Positions 10,289 through 21,200 of a DNA stretch of 25,000 nucleotides are shown piece by piece. How positions within the stretch are numbered: the first letter of the stretch is position 1; each line of letters starts with the position of its first letter. The stretch is taken from the NCBI GenBank assembly GCA_018398765.1, contig JAHBMJ010000561.1:15001-40000 (forward strand), read 5' to 3'. Position numbers and translations under genes: made by a program. The notes beneath the pieces were generated by a model. It searched no databases, was not told the origin of the DNA, and saw only the letters and a program-made list of their open reading frames with translations. Source of the stretch: Chromera velia. Its lineage: Eukaryota; Sar; Chromeraceae.

Positions 10289-13200
10289 TCAATCGAACAA
10301 ACGGTTTGCCAAAGCCGCCCCCCCCTTCTCTCCTGATTGGACCCCGTTGAGAAGATCCTCAAACGAAAGGCCTTCTTTGACAAACGGAAGAGCGGACCAA
10401 TCCACACGCTCAGCTTCTACCTCAGAAAGGAGAGCAACCAAAGCACGCTCCGTCACAGCCTTCAGCTTCCCCTGTCGCCCCCCCCCAATGCCGGTATCTT
10501 CCTCCTCTTCCACTCCCTCTGATCCCATTCCCATCCCATTCTCCAGAGCGTTTGTGTCCTTCAACCAGAGACGCACAGAGTCTTCTGGTGAGTCCATGCT
10601 TCGGAGCTCTAAGGCTTTGTCAAAGCCGTCAAAGCGGAGCGAAGCAAGAAGAACCTCCTCGGTCTCGTCCCCCTCTTCCTCTTCCTCGTTATTCTCCGGA
10701 ACGTCAGCAAGAGAAAGAGAGGCAGGACCCTCCCCACCCACCACCTCTCCCTCATCTCCAGGGTCCCCCCCCCGATCCCCTGCCAATGCAGACAGAACAG
10801 GAACGGGAGTTCTCGAAACGCCACCAACACCACGTGGAAGCCCACAGACAGGAGGAAGAAAAGACCCCCCACAGCCCATCACCTCTTGCATGGATGCATT
10901 TGCGTTTGATGTGGACGTGAGAGTGCCCTGTTGCTCCTGCTGGTCCCGCCCCTCTCCCTCTCCCTTTCCTGGGGCTCCATGAGGTGCAATCCGAAGGTCT
11001 GGAGACCTCGGCACCTCGGGCGAGTCCTCTGATGACTCCCGTCNGGGTTCAAAACGAAACAGGCAAGCAAAGACTGACATACACAGGACGCGGAACGATT
11101 GAAAGGAAGAAGGTACACAGAGGAACACTTGGGTGCCTAGGCACCAACACAAGGACACAACGACAGGAAGACGCGTAGACGGACTGGCTCGGGGTGTGAA
11201 AGAACGACTCAGGAAGAAAAAAAGGAATGAATGCGACTGGGGGCCTTTTTTTTTTCCTGCAAAAAAGGCTGTCATACCAAATCGCGTAGAGGGAATGAAA
11301 AAACCAGAAAGGCGGAAGGAATGCGCCCCCCCCTCCAAATGACTGACTGATGGACGGACTGACTGACTCTGGTGTTCCTTTGTATCCTCAAGTTTCTCTG
11401 CTCCTTCCACTGTGCGCACTCTCGACTCTTCTCCTGTCTCGTCCACGCAGTCTCTTGGGCCGCTCTGCATTTGCACCGAGTCGTTGAACACGCAGACAGA
11501 CAACCAACAGGAGAGAAATGTTTCTTTGTGGCATTTTGTCGGTTCCAGACCATTGTTCGTGTTCTTATTCGATGAGTAGAATGACCACTTGTCACCTGCC
11601 CTGCTGCTTTCTTCCTCCGTAACGGATCTCAGGATCTCAGGATCAGGAACTTCCTCCAGGTCTCTCGATCACTACTTCTTTCTCTTTTCGTGCTTTCCTT
11701 TTCTCGGTCACATTCCGTTCCTCCGAACAAACGAATGAAAACAACACACATTCCGATACAGAGAAGAAGAAAAGAGCAAAGCACCATCTATCTATCTAGT
11801 GAATCACTGACTCACCTTCTGATAGACCGAATCCGGATCCAGGACCGAAGGGTCACCCTGAAGGACCTGAGTCAAATCCACCCTCTGAACAGTCACTCCA
11901 ACGTACACAGCCTCCCCACCGGGGCCCTCCTCACAGCGCACCCTCCCCTCCAGACGCTCCAACAGCCTCGTCACACTCGAACATCTCGAGTCCCCACACG
12001 CCGATTCCGGTCCACTCCCTTCACAGAGGTTGTTCTGTCTCATGAATCTGTGCGCTGCAGTCTGGGGGAGGTCTGCGAGTCTCATCTCGACACTGCCCTC
12101 TAGGCCCTCGAAGGAGACAGAGACCAACACAATCTCCCCAGAAGCACCCTCTTCCTCTCGCTCTGCAGCTGCACCTACAGATTCCTTCTCGTTCTTTCCT
12201 TCTGCAAGCACAGAGAGACACGAATGAGAGAGAAGTGAGCGGAAAGGAAGACCTCTTTTCCTTCAAACAGCAGAGGGAGGGAGGAAGTGCTGTAAAAGAC
12301 TGAAACAAGCGAAAATTGCTGCGAAACCACAAAAGAAAAGTGAAGTTGATCAAAAGGAAACGAAACGAAAGCGCTCTTCTTGACCGTGAGATCCGATCTT
12401 AGCGCGATGCACAGGCAGGACATCATCAAGCTTGCATGCAAGACAGAAAGAGGAAAGCTTTCAGAGGCACGCCCTTTCTCTCACTCACTCACTCACTCAC
12501 TCACTCAGGAAGGAAGGAGGGAAGGAAGAAGGGAATGACGGAGTAAGGCAGAAAAGAAGGAAGCGGTCTTCAGGGTGTCATCAGATGAATGCATGAGCGT
12601 CTCTCTACTCGTGGCATGCAGCTAGCTGCACACACACTAATCAACTGCCGATGCGGAGATAGATGTGAACTGACCATCGAGAGGGTCTGACTGAGGAGTT
12701 CCGGGCTCTTTCGCCTTCTGCTGCGTTCTCTGGCACCCCTTTGGCCTTCTTTCCCCTTCCGGAGTCCCCTTTCCCTCTTCCTTTCCCGTCCCTGCTCCAG
12801 TCCTTGGTCCCGTTCCTGGGTTGGGCCTCTGGTCGCGCCCCTTTTTGGAGGAAGAGGAAGAAGAGAAATCGTGATGCGCACTAAGTCTCGGTAGGACTTT
12901 GGAAAGGAGAGACATCGGAACTGAGGCAAGAGAAGAAGAGGCGTTGGCGGAGATAGAAGAAGAGGGAGAGCGACTGAACGGCCCAGAGGCCGAAGCTGTC
13001 TTTCCCCCCTTTACTGTGCTCTTTGAGGCCGGGAACTTTGTGCTGCTTGTGTTTCCTGTGGTGTCACCTGGCACAGAAGCAGGAGGAGTTTTGGGTGGGG
13101 GAGTGGGGGAGCTCTTCGATGTTCTTCCTGACGGTCCTCTGTTGATCTTTTCTTTTTTGTTCGATCTCTTGGGGCTGTGGTTCGTGGGAGGGGGGGGTTT

Positions 13201-16200
13201 TCGGACAGAGCCGGGGGGCCGGGGGGAGAGGTGGGAAAGGCCATCTTCTTCTTTTCGCTCTCCCTCTGTGTGATTTTTCAATCCAGGCTCAGAATCAAGT
13301 AGCCCACCTCCTCCTAAGGCAAGTGGGAGCGATTCACCTCTTTCTTCCTCCCCCTCATTTCCCTCAAGGCACTCTTCCCCTTCTTCCCTTTGCAGTGCTG
13401 CGCTTCTAGCCGAGAGGAAGTTCAGAACTCCAGCGAGGTCAGAAGAGAGAGAATTCCGCACACAACGGTTCCGCTCGCCTGCCTCCAGACCTTCACGCAA
13501 CTCTTCCTCCCGAGTCATCAACCGGGAAAGCACAGACTCGCGCTGCAGTCAAACGGCATTGCAAGCAAGAAGGCACACAGGACATACAAACAGACAACAA
13601 AGACCAACCCATCGGCTCAGAGTCCCCCATTTTCTCTTGACTTGACACAGAGGAACAGATATAAGGGGACCGCAATGGAGGGTAAGGTGGACAGGGCCGT
13701 CCGTGCTTTCCTGATTCACTGCACGGGTATGAAAACCATAGATGGCTTTCGTTCTGTCATTCCTGTACGTTTTCCCACACAGACCACCTTCCGTTTTTCA
13801 TCATCTGTAAAAAGCCCCCCGTCCCTTTCCTTCCCTTGCCTACCTCTCGATCTGTGTCTGCGCGGAGTCTCCGCTCTTCCTCGAGGCTCTTTTTCAGCGA
13901 GTCGACAGTCCTCTGGAGAGTACTCCTCTCGTTTTGCTCTTCTTCCAGCTGCATGCCCATGTGCAGCCATGCATGCAGGCAGGCAGGCAGACAGGTGAAC
14001 ATGAAAGGAAGAAGCAGATCAACTACATCACTGCTTTTCCTGCCTTTGTGCAGGCGGGCAGACAGGAAGATAACTTGAGAAACACAAAAGGGGAAGAAGG
14101 GAGAGAGAGAAAGGGACAGAAAGAGGAGGAAAATCGGACAGGAACGAGGGGATAGAGACAGACCGACACAGAATAAGTGTCATGCAGAGACCCGACAGAC
14201 ACAGAATCAGAGAGCAGAAACGTTGATCAGAGGAAGGAAGGAAAAAAGAAAGGGACTCTCTCATCCCCATGCAGCCCCAATGAACCTTTTTCTGGAGGCT
14301 CTGACGGGCAGCCGCTTCGCGATTTCTTTCCAGGGCTCTCGCATTCAGGTGCTGCATCCATGGAGGTTTGGAAGGGTGCGAAAGTAATACAGACGCGGAT
14401 GCATCCACGTATACGTAACAGACATATACACACAGCCACGCACTCATGCGCATGGAGAAACACGTACTCTGAAATTCTTCCGCCGCTCGGATAATCTGCG
14501 GAAACGTCATTGGCGTCCCAAACGGACCCATCGAGAACGACACGGAAGACAATGAGACTCCACGAATACATTCACCATTCAAACACACCCTGAGTGAGTC
14601 AGCCGTGGGGTTTTGCTTCAGCAGATAACCGAAATACTGGAACTCTCTGGCTACAAGGCGAGAAACATTTCTATTTGAATTCATCACTTGATCAAAGGGG
14701 AATTCGTGAGCAAGCGAATGAATAAATAAATGAAGTCATCACAGACCCCACTAAGAGGCGACCGACCTCCGTGATGCCCCAGTTCATTTCTTTTCTCAGT
14801 CTCTCTCCTTCTGCGGCTGCTGCTTTGAGCTCCTCCCTGCTCTCTGCCGAGATTCGATCCACCTGAGCGGACAGCTCCTTCACGCGGGCCCTCAGGTCCC
14901 CAAGTTCATTCTCTTTCCGTGCCTGGCCCTCTCTGCGCGCCTCCTGTCGCCCTTTTTCGACATAAACCTGTTAGAGAAGTGGCCAATCAGTCAACGAATA
15001 CACAAATGAATGAATGAATGAATGAATGAATGAATGCACAACTCAATGAATGAATGAAAAAAGGCGGAGGAATGACGCAGGACGGCAAGCAGGAAGGATG
15101 AAGAAGAGAAAGGGCAGGGAAGAAGAAAGAAAGGAAGAAGAGACAGAAGAACGATCTCCGGACCCACCCCCTTCCCTTCCCTTCCCTCCCCACCTGCACA
15201 AGTCGCCTCCCCGTCTCTGTCTGTTTGTCACATCCTCTCTCCGTCTCTGTTTGAGTCGGCATCTCGCGAACTTCGAGAACTTCTGTTTGTGTCTCGCTCT
15301 CCCCTTCCTCTGCACATGCCTGCATACCCCGTGTGTAGGTGTCGGGGCCGTCTGTTTGCAAATCCGCGTCTACCGCTGCAGGCGGGCTCTCTGTCTGGAC
15401 TCCCCCGTCCACCTGAGGCATGGGGTCTGTCTGCAGGCCTTCCTCCGAAACACGTGCAGAGTCCGTTTGCACGATCCCGTCTGAGGGGGGGACAAGAGAG
15501 GAAATTACGGTCTGCGAGTCCCGACCAAAAGTCTCTGCAACTTCAGTCTGTGCATTGTTGTCTGCTGTCACGGCCCTTGCGTCGATCGCCTCTGTCTGGG
15601 TCTCTCGCTGACCTGTCTCCGGGAGGAGGGTCTGACTCCCCTCCTCGCGTCCTTTTACTGCGACTGTGTCGCGACGGCCCTCGGTTGCTGTTGACAATTC
15701 AGGCTGGTTTGTCTGTGCGTGCGCATGACGCGAATCTCCGCAGACACCATGCACAGACGGGGAATGGGCAGGAGGCTCAGAATCAGTCTGAATGTCCTGT
15801 TCACTCCGCTCACAAGTTTCTGTCTGGACCTCGCCTTCTGAAGTCGCCACCACACCTACGCCACCCTGATGCAAAAAATCTGTGCGGGGGTGTGTCTGCA
15901 CCTCCGCACACACGACAGCAACAGACGAAGAGGAAGAGGAGGACGAGGAAGAGGAGGACGAGGACGCCCCCCCCTCCACGGGAATGACAGTCAGGGGATG
16001 GCTGTCTGTCTCTGTCTGAGTTGTCTGCGTAGCACTGAACGGGCCTACTGAGAAAATCGGAGGTGCCCCATCACCCTCAATCGATATGCTTCCTCTTTCG
16101 GTCTCCACGTCACCTTCCTCCCCCCTCTGCGTCCTTCCTGCCGAAGTATTACTGCGGGTTGTTACGTTCCCCTCAGTTGGGGCACCAAAACCCCCCAGGG

Positions 16201-17484
16201 GGGCGCCCTCTGTCTGGACCTCAATGTCCACCCCCGGAACTCGCGGGGGCGGGGCGACTTCAATGGGGAGAGCTCCAGGAGGCCCCTCTTGCTGGCCAAA
16301 AAACAAATTACGCAAATCGCCCCCCTCCTCTAGATGCCCCCCTTCTCCCTCGGCCTCTTCTGCTTCTGCCATGGGCCAATCCCAGCGTCGACGGAGGTGA
16401 ACTCTGTGTGTGGGCGTTTGGGTCGTTGTGGTTGTGGTTGTAGTCTCTGTCTGGGTGTGTGTTTGGGATGTGGACAGGCCCGGTGAGGCACTGTCAGTTG
16501 CTGTTGTTTGCGTCTCGTTGGAGCTGGTTTCTGCGGATCCTGGAACCGGCAGTGAGGCCTGGATACCTTGGTGGGCTGCGTGGAGGGGTGAGGCACACAG
16601 TCGGGGGGAGTCAGTGGGTGAGATCAGCGAGAGGCGGAGAGGCCGAGTTGTTGAATTTCCCTCTGCATTTGAAGAAGCAGACGAAGAAGAGGAAGAAACG
16701 AGAACGGGAGAGGGAGATGGAGGATCGTCGTCTGTTGCGATTCCTGCATCCACGGCGATTGGAGATGACGTGCCTGTCGAGGCGTGGGAGACGGCAATGG
16801 AACTTGTCTGAACCTCGCATACGGATGTCTGGCGAGAGGTCAGGGCAGCGGCAGCTTCTGCAGCAGTCCGCAGTCTCTCATTCTCTCTGGATAAAGGGGC
16901 GAGGGCGACACGGAGACTTTCGAGTTCCGTTCGCATCTGCCCTTGTTCCTTCTCTGCCTCCTTCCGCTGCGTGGTCTCCTCGTCCAGCTGCACATCATAT
17001 GCATAAGAGAGAGCAGCTAAGTGATCGAGATTTATGGTCTCATCTGCCGTGTAGCCGAGCATTCCGGTGGGTGGGACTTTTTCTGTGCGTACAGCGGCTG
17101 AGAAAAAGGAGACAAGGAATCGAACCTTCCGCAAATGTGGATGCCTCACCCCCGTCACGCACACAGACTTTGCTCTAGGATCCAGAAAAACCAGCGAGTC
17201 AGAAAGCGCGTCGTTTCGATCTGCACTGAAAGTTGACCCAGCAAACGGTGTGGCCCTGGGTACATTTTGTTGGCCCTTTACGTAACAAAATTGTGAAGCT
17301 GCTCGTTGAGTGCTTGAAAGATGCGTGTTTGCGAGAAAAAGCAATTCCCAGCGGGTGTACTGACCTTCTTCTGCAGCGCAGCTTTCTCATTTCGCAGTGC
17401 TTTTACGGCTTTGGTGAGCTCCTTCAAGTTCACGTCGCTGTTGCAAGACTTCTTCTCTTTCTGCTCGTTCACTTCCGAGCTCAT
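10289..17484 (-). CDS. large coiled-coil scaffold protein with Q-T (LC8-like) motif array and two C-terminal modules
   Basis: My model has ten exons: 17484-17282, 17225-15194, 14967-14767, 14648-14468, 14335-14286, 13948-13844, 13542-12675, 12201-11816, 11464-11364 and 11042-10289. All phases agree, giving about 1626 residues. Residues 20-40 and about 140-205 are coiled coil. Residues about 207-738 hold about 23 Q-T motifs such as DIQTD, VQTE and LQTD, which fit dynein light chain LC8 anchors, plus a run of 14 Ser. Exons 3, 5, 6 and the start of exon 7 (for example KKSLEEERRLRADTDRE) are coiled coil. The rest of exon 7 is Ser/Pro/Lys-rich. Exons 8 and 10 carry two related modules (about 1236-1271 and 1505-1542) faintly like PFU ubiquitin-binding domains. 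I do not recognise the family. The first intron, the exon 4 and 5 acceptors and exon 9 are least certain; exon 1 may instead stop at 17365. A structural scaffold is inferred. Confidence 0.68.
11044..11044. other. ambiguous base (N) at a likely splice acceptor
   Basis: The only ambiguous base in the window lies where the minus strand reads CCCNGACGGGAG. If the minus-strand base is A (T on the plus strand), it forms the acceptor CCCAG just before exon 10 of the scaffold gene. That acceptor matches the phase-2 donor assigned at the end of exon 9. Confidence 0.5.
11132..11145. repeat. 14-bp perfect palindrome in scaffold intron 9
   Basis: GGTGCCTAGGCACC equals its own reverse complement. It lies within the intron between exons 9 and 10 of the scaffold gene. 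It may be a protein-binding site or chance; nothing else marks it. Confidence 0.6.
12479..12507. repeat. (TCAC)n microsatellite in scaffold intron 7
   Basis: Seven or so TCAC units are followed by GGAAGGAAGG. Read on the gene's own strand this is (GTGA)n, with a donor-like GAGTGAGT repeated at every unit. No exon could be placed directly upstream of it. Confidence 0.9.
15005..15036. repeat. (GAAT)n microsatellite in scaffold intron 2
   Basis: About eight tandem GAAT units, with more imperfect units to about 15057, lie in the intron between the Q-T exon and exon 3. On the coding strand this is (ATTC)n, and it sits roughly 40 bases upstream of the CTAACAG acceptor. Confidence 0.9.
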
Positions 17485-18270
17485 TCTGTTCAGTCTGCCA
17501 GTTCGTGTCTTCGTCTCCTCTGTTCCACCCTGAAAACTCTCTTCAGCGTGGATCTAGACGATACAGCGTAAGGTAAGCTCAAAATCACAACCAGGCTGAG
17601 AGACGCCAGCACAAACGTGGCCGGCAACAAATAACCGAGCAGAAAATGACTTTGTCGTCTCCCACAACACTTCGGAGAAAAGCTCACACTGCACCAACCA
17701 GAACGTCAACAAAGGGGTGACCAGATTCACTGAGGCACCACTCCTTCTGGTTGAAATTCTGACTGTCTGACGTAGAAGCTGTCTGGCATTGTCTGGCACT
17801 CTCCGAGGCGCTTGCCAAATCTTGCCAATGACAATTGTTGATGGGTCATCTGATTGCACATCTTTTTTAGACACGTGCATCGTGGAGTCTCAGCTGACAA
17901 AAACATGCATCTGCGCGCGCGGTGTCGCGCGCGCATCGCGCGCGCGCTCGAGAGATTCAAAGCTCAGGAGACGCCCCCCACAAATTTCGTGACCTCTTGC
18001 TCAAGTTTCACTTTCATCCTGACCTTCTGTCAGGCTTCTGCAGGTCGACGGTCCTTCGGCTTGAGTACTTGTTATCCATGTTACAGGTTTTGGAGAGCTT
18101 GCTCCCTCAGAGTGGTCTCTTGAGGCAGAAGTAACTCTGCGCTTGACAACGAACAGTTACAAAGAGGAGACGGCGGGGATCTGTGACGGCCTCTTTGGCT
18201 TTCTTGTGGTCTTCCCTTCCCTGTGGGGTATTTGATTGAAGCGTCTGTCTTCTAAAGAAAAGAAGGAAAG
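17485..18270. promoter_or_regulatory. divergent promoter region between scaffold and GPN3 genes
   Basis: The start codons of the two genes are 787 bases apart and point away from each other. The interval holds a strongly alternating C/G tract at 17912-17949. It also holds open frames on both strands (17554-17880 minus; 17922-18134 plus). The plus-strand frame has no upstream in-frame ATG and neither matches a known family, so I treat them as untranslated leader or promoter. An upstream leader exon for either gene is possible. Confidence 0.55.
17912..17949. other. alternating CG tract with Z-DNA potential
   Basis: Three blocks of alternating G and C (about 9, 10 and 11 bases) are separated by GTGT and AT within 38 bases. 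Blocks of alternating purine and pyrimidine rich in CG are the classical Z-DNA-forming sequence, and the blocks can also pair with one another as hairpins. The tract is roughly midway between two divergent start codons. Confidence 0.75.
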
Positions 18271-21200
18271 ATGACGCGGTTTGGGCAGCTTGTCATCGGG
18301 CCGGCTGGGTCTGGAAAGGTCCCTCACAATGTTTTTTTATGTTTGGTCGTCTCCGTTTACTCGTGCTCCTCAATCTGCGTGTGGGGGCTGAGCTTTCTCC
18401 CCAGCTTGCTCGCTTTCTATTCAGCCTGTGCTCATGTGTTTGCGCTTTCTGCTTAGATGGATTAGAGACTTTGTTCCTAGGAGTTCCGACTTTTCGTCTT
18501 TCTAACTATGGGGGCGCCGCCTCTCACGTAGTTTTCTCAGCTCCTCCCCGTGCATTTTGTTTCCCTTTTGTCTGTCCCGCGCGATTTCTGGCAGAGGAGA
18601 AGAGCACAAGCGCCCGCCTCTTTTCCTCCCCTCTTTTCTTTGCACAATTTCCCCCTCTGTTTTGTGTCTTGCCGTCTGAGGGCCTCTTCAACTTCTGCGT
18701 TTCTTCGACATTCTTGTCGTCCCCGTTCTCAGATCTGCTTTGCTTCTCTTTCTGTGTCTGTCTTTGTGTGTGTTGGAATGTAATCTCAGACCACCTACTG
18801 CACAGTCATAAAGCGCCACTGCGAGGCGACGGGCAGGATTGTACGCTATGTGAACCTGGACCCGGCAGCCGAGGAATTCCTTTGCGACTGTGATATCGGT
18901 CCGTCGGGCGCTCCCTCGAGCACGTCTGTGCATGTATTTGTGTCAGTGTTGCTTTCTTATGTATGGATGCATGTGTGTGTGGGGGGCTCCATGTACGTTT
19001 TCATTCCGGACGTATGCCTGATTACCTACCTCACTGCCTGTGGGGTGTGCGAAGGATAGGATAGGGTTTAAGAGAAGGTCCTTTGAGCAGGTGGCTTCGC
19101 TCTTCTGAATTCAGTGATTGATGGGTGGACGGAATATCGGCAAGGTGTGTGAATGCCTTCATCACTTTGTAGTGTCCGATTTATCTGCCTATCCGTCCGT
19201 CCGTCCATCTGTCTGTCTGTCAGTCTACCTGTCTGTGTCTGACTGTCGAAAAGAGGCAAGGAAAAGAAAGAAATCTGTCTTGTCTGTCTGTCTGTCCGAA
19301 AAGGAAAAGAGAAGCAAAAACAAAAACTCTTGTCTGTCTGGAGAGTGCGAAAAGGAAACAAAGAAGTGATCTGTCTGATTCTCTTGTTTTCTGTGTTTGA
19401 TTTTCCGTTTGAGTTTCCTTTTTTCTTTCTTCAGTGGCTGTTTTAAGAATTTAAAAAGCCACGTGTTCTCTCTCTCCGCCGCCCCCCCCTCTCTCTCTCA
19501 ATGTGTGTGTGTGTGTGTCTGTAAGAGAGAGAGAGAGAGAGAGAAAGAGACAGACAGACACACACACACACACGCGCGCGCCGCTCTGTGTGCGTGTGTG
19601 TGCGTGAGAGATCGAGAAAGGCAGAGGCATCGTTTGTGCTTGTGTGCGCAGAGGTCCACGTGCGTGTGTTTCGTGTGTATGTGCATGCAGATATACGAGA
19701 GCTGATTTCCCTAAGCGATGTGATGGAAGAAGCAACGATCGGGCCCAACGGTGGTCTAGTCTACGTTATGGAGTCAGTCAGTCTGTCTGTCTGTTTGTCT
19801 GTGTGTTTGTCTGTCTGTCTGTCTGTCTGCTATGGCTGTCTGTCGCACGGCAAAAAAAAAATTACAGTGCCTGCGTCTTTTCGTCACAGTTTGTTGGGGC
19901 CAGTGGGCTTTTGAGGAGGATTCCCCTCTCGCGACTACGAGGCTCGCACAGAGCAGCAAAAGCAATGGGAATGGGAAAGGAGGCGGCAGAGAAAGAGAAA
20001 GATCGCTCGAAGGTCTGCCTTCTGTTTGTATGCGTCAGCAGTCGCGTGTCCTTGTCTATTCTCTTTCTGGATGCGTGTGCGTGCAGGTACATCGCAGATA
20101 ACATCAGTTGGTTGACAGAACAACTTGACGAGTTTGGTGGGTTGATCAGCCTTTCCTTTTTTGTTGCAGATTGATTTGAGAGTTCTTCGTTTTCTCTTTG
20201 CCTGTCTGTTTTGTTTGGCCCCTCATACTTGGGTTTTGCAAAAAGACCGAACGAGGACCGCAACCCGTGTCTCTCGCTCCTTCTGTCGTTGCACGCGCCC
20301 TCTCTCACACTCACAACAGCCGTCTGTCTTTCCTTCAGCAGGACTCTCATTCGTTTGTGTGTCACTCTCTTTGCTTTTTTTCGCAGGAGATGATGAGTAC
20401 TTCCTATTTGACTGTCCTGGTCAGTCGTGTCACCCTTGCCCATGCATTCCGATGAAACCAAAAATGCCACATGCTGACTTTGTCTGTCTTGAATCCCCCC
20501 CGACATGCAGAGTCTTTTCTGGAGTGTCCCTTCTGTGAACCTGGGTCTTGTGGCAGATTGAGACATCCAGTATAACACAATATTCAAAATGCTCTCTCCC
20601 TTTTTCGAATTCTCTCATCTGCAGGGCAGATTGAACTGTACAGTCATCTAGAGGCAATGAGTACGATCGTGAAGGCTCTTCAAGACATCGACCTCCGACT
20701 TGCAGGTGGGTGGGTGGACAGGTATTTAGGTTGGGGTGTGTGTGGCGATCAATCTTGCCGACTGTCTCGCAGGGTTGATAAGTGACGTTTTGCCCTGTAC
20801 GTTGTTTCGGTGTTCATTCCTGTTGGGTGAATGAATGGACCTTCTCACCGATTCGCTTACTTGTTGCGATACGCTCGCTGAGTTGGTCTGCCTCTCTTTC
20901 CGCTCCCATGTCGAGTCTGCATGAGGGTGTGCAGTGCACCCAGTTGTTGGCTTCTCTGGCTTTCCCCCCCTCTGGCTTTCCCTGTACCCTCATGTCTTTT
21001 CTTTTACCTGTCCAGTTGGAAGTGCATCGCTTCGCATCGCAATTCGTTTCACTTTATCCGATAGTGTTGCTTCGCATCGCATCTCTTGGTGCCTGTTGTG
21101 TCACCCGAGTCCTCACTGAAGCTCCACTGTAGTGACACATAGGGGGTGGGAGGGATGAGACAAAAAAGACCTGTTGAAGAAAGGCGGAAGGAACTCTGGT

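Noticed and set aside
10215-10982. 255-codon plus frame rich in Ser, Pro and Arg
   Set aside because: Antisense of scaffold exon 10, whose phase and repeated module support the minus strand.
11045-11363. Continuous minus frame linking scaffold exons 9 and 10
   Set aside because: The stretch is Phe/Ser/Cys-rich, begins with a GTCAGTCAGT donor-like repeat and ends at an acceptor-like CCCNG; an intron is more likely than coding.
17554-17880. 108-codon minus frame upstream of the scaffold start
   Set aside because: No recognisable family, no acceptor linking it to exon 1, and it lies in the divergent promoter interval; it could be leader sequence.
17922-18134. 70-codon plus frame upstream of GPN3 with helical-looking end
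   Set aside because: Starts within the CG tract with no in-frame ATG before an internal Met, and has no homology I recognise.
19397-19748. Several 60-100 codon frames on both strands
   Set aside because: Products of dinucleotide repeats inside a GPN3 intron.
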